Source: an uncultured bacterium (lineage in GTDB: Bacteria; Cyanobacteriota; Vampirovibrionia; Gastranaerophilales; Gastranaerophilaceae). From it: a DNA stretch of 14,933 nt. Each line of letters begins with the position of its first letter. Position 1 is the stretch's first letter. Position numbers and translations under genes: made by a program. Below, piece after piece: positions 14,915 to 14,933 of this stretch. A model generated the notes under the pieces. That model worked only from the letters and a program-made list of their open reading frames with translations. It was not told the origin of the DNA and did not search any database. The stretch spans positions 1 through 14,933 of the forward strand of contig URXT01000042.1 in the NCBI GenBank assembly GCA_900551915.1. The letters run 5' to 3'.

Positions 14915-14933
14915 AAATTCAATCATAGTCTGC
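14915..14933. repeat. Right-edge copy of a 19-base sequence also at the left edge
   Basis: AAATTCAATCATAGTCTGC here is identical to positions 3-21. Extending one further base gives a mismatch and the next base matches again. At the left edge the sequence encodes codons of MKKQTMIEF. Here it lies upstream of the C tract and the pseudopilin gene in the same orientation. Confidence 0.9.

Noticed and set aside
14842..14922. Extension of the pseudopilin to a TTG near the right edge
   Set aside because: It would run through the C tract, whose length is uncertain, and has no ribosome binding site. The ATG at 14841 is a more cautious choice, though also weakly supported.
1..14933. Window as a complete circular element joined by the terminal repeat
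   Set aside because: The content is chromosomal housekeeping (hom, thrC, glyA, wecA-like) with no replication or mobility genes, and the overlap is only 19 bases with a mismatch next to it.

Overview
The window is AT-rich bacterial chromosome. It most likely comes from a gut member of the Gastranaerophilales (Candidatus Melainabacteria / Vampirovibrionia, non-photosynthetic relatives of Cyanobacteria). Three signs point there: a pseudopilin with the core AFTMAEVLITLGIIG, which I recall as typical of these genomes; a small membrane protein starting MISAISSVSFRG, an N-terminal style I also recall from them; and a protein whose N-terminal domain resembles the cyanobacterial DUF1822 family. This assignment is by recognition, not by search. 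I see no tRNA, rRNA, CRISPR array, insertion sequence or phage gene.

Layout. Positions 1-205 hold the first codons of a minus-strand gene leaving the left edge, its promoter and ribosome binding site, and a bidirectional terminator. Positions 206-2980 (minus) are a threonine operon, hom - small membrane protein - thrC. A terminator separates it from a small unknown membrane protein (3060-3512, minus). Divergent from that, on the plus strand, lie three tightly spaced genes (3689-10384): a 1036-residue trans-membrane protein (DUF1822-like N-terminus, very acidic middle, one membrane helix, Pro/Ala linker, TonB/TolA-like C-terminus); a small sigma-70-family factor; and a 987-residue ATPase with three zinc ribbons, a STAND/AAA_16-type module and a TPR-like C-terminus. 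A shared terminator follows, then on the minus strand a 300-residue protein with five exact 32-residue repeats. Next comes a glyA - wecA/tagO-like operon (13868-11561, minus) with a near-consensus promoter. Last is a pseudopilin gene (minus) whose 5' end is built from heptameric DNA repeats and lies close to an 11-base C tract and a 19-base repeat of the left edge.

How the genes work together. Homoserine dehydrogenase and threonine synthase supply threonine. Serine hydroxymethyltransferase supplies glycine and one-carbon units, and the membrane transferase starts a lipid-linked cell-envelope glycan. The plus-strand trio is the most interesting part. Its order and parts suggest an envelope-spanning regulator, a dedicated sigma factor and a STAND-type ATPase acting as one signalling system. 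That function is inference. The right edge deserves caution: the C tract and the terminal repeat may reflect a repeat-induced contig break, a phase-variable start, or a mis-assembly.
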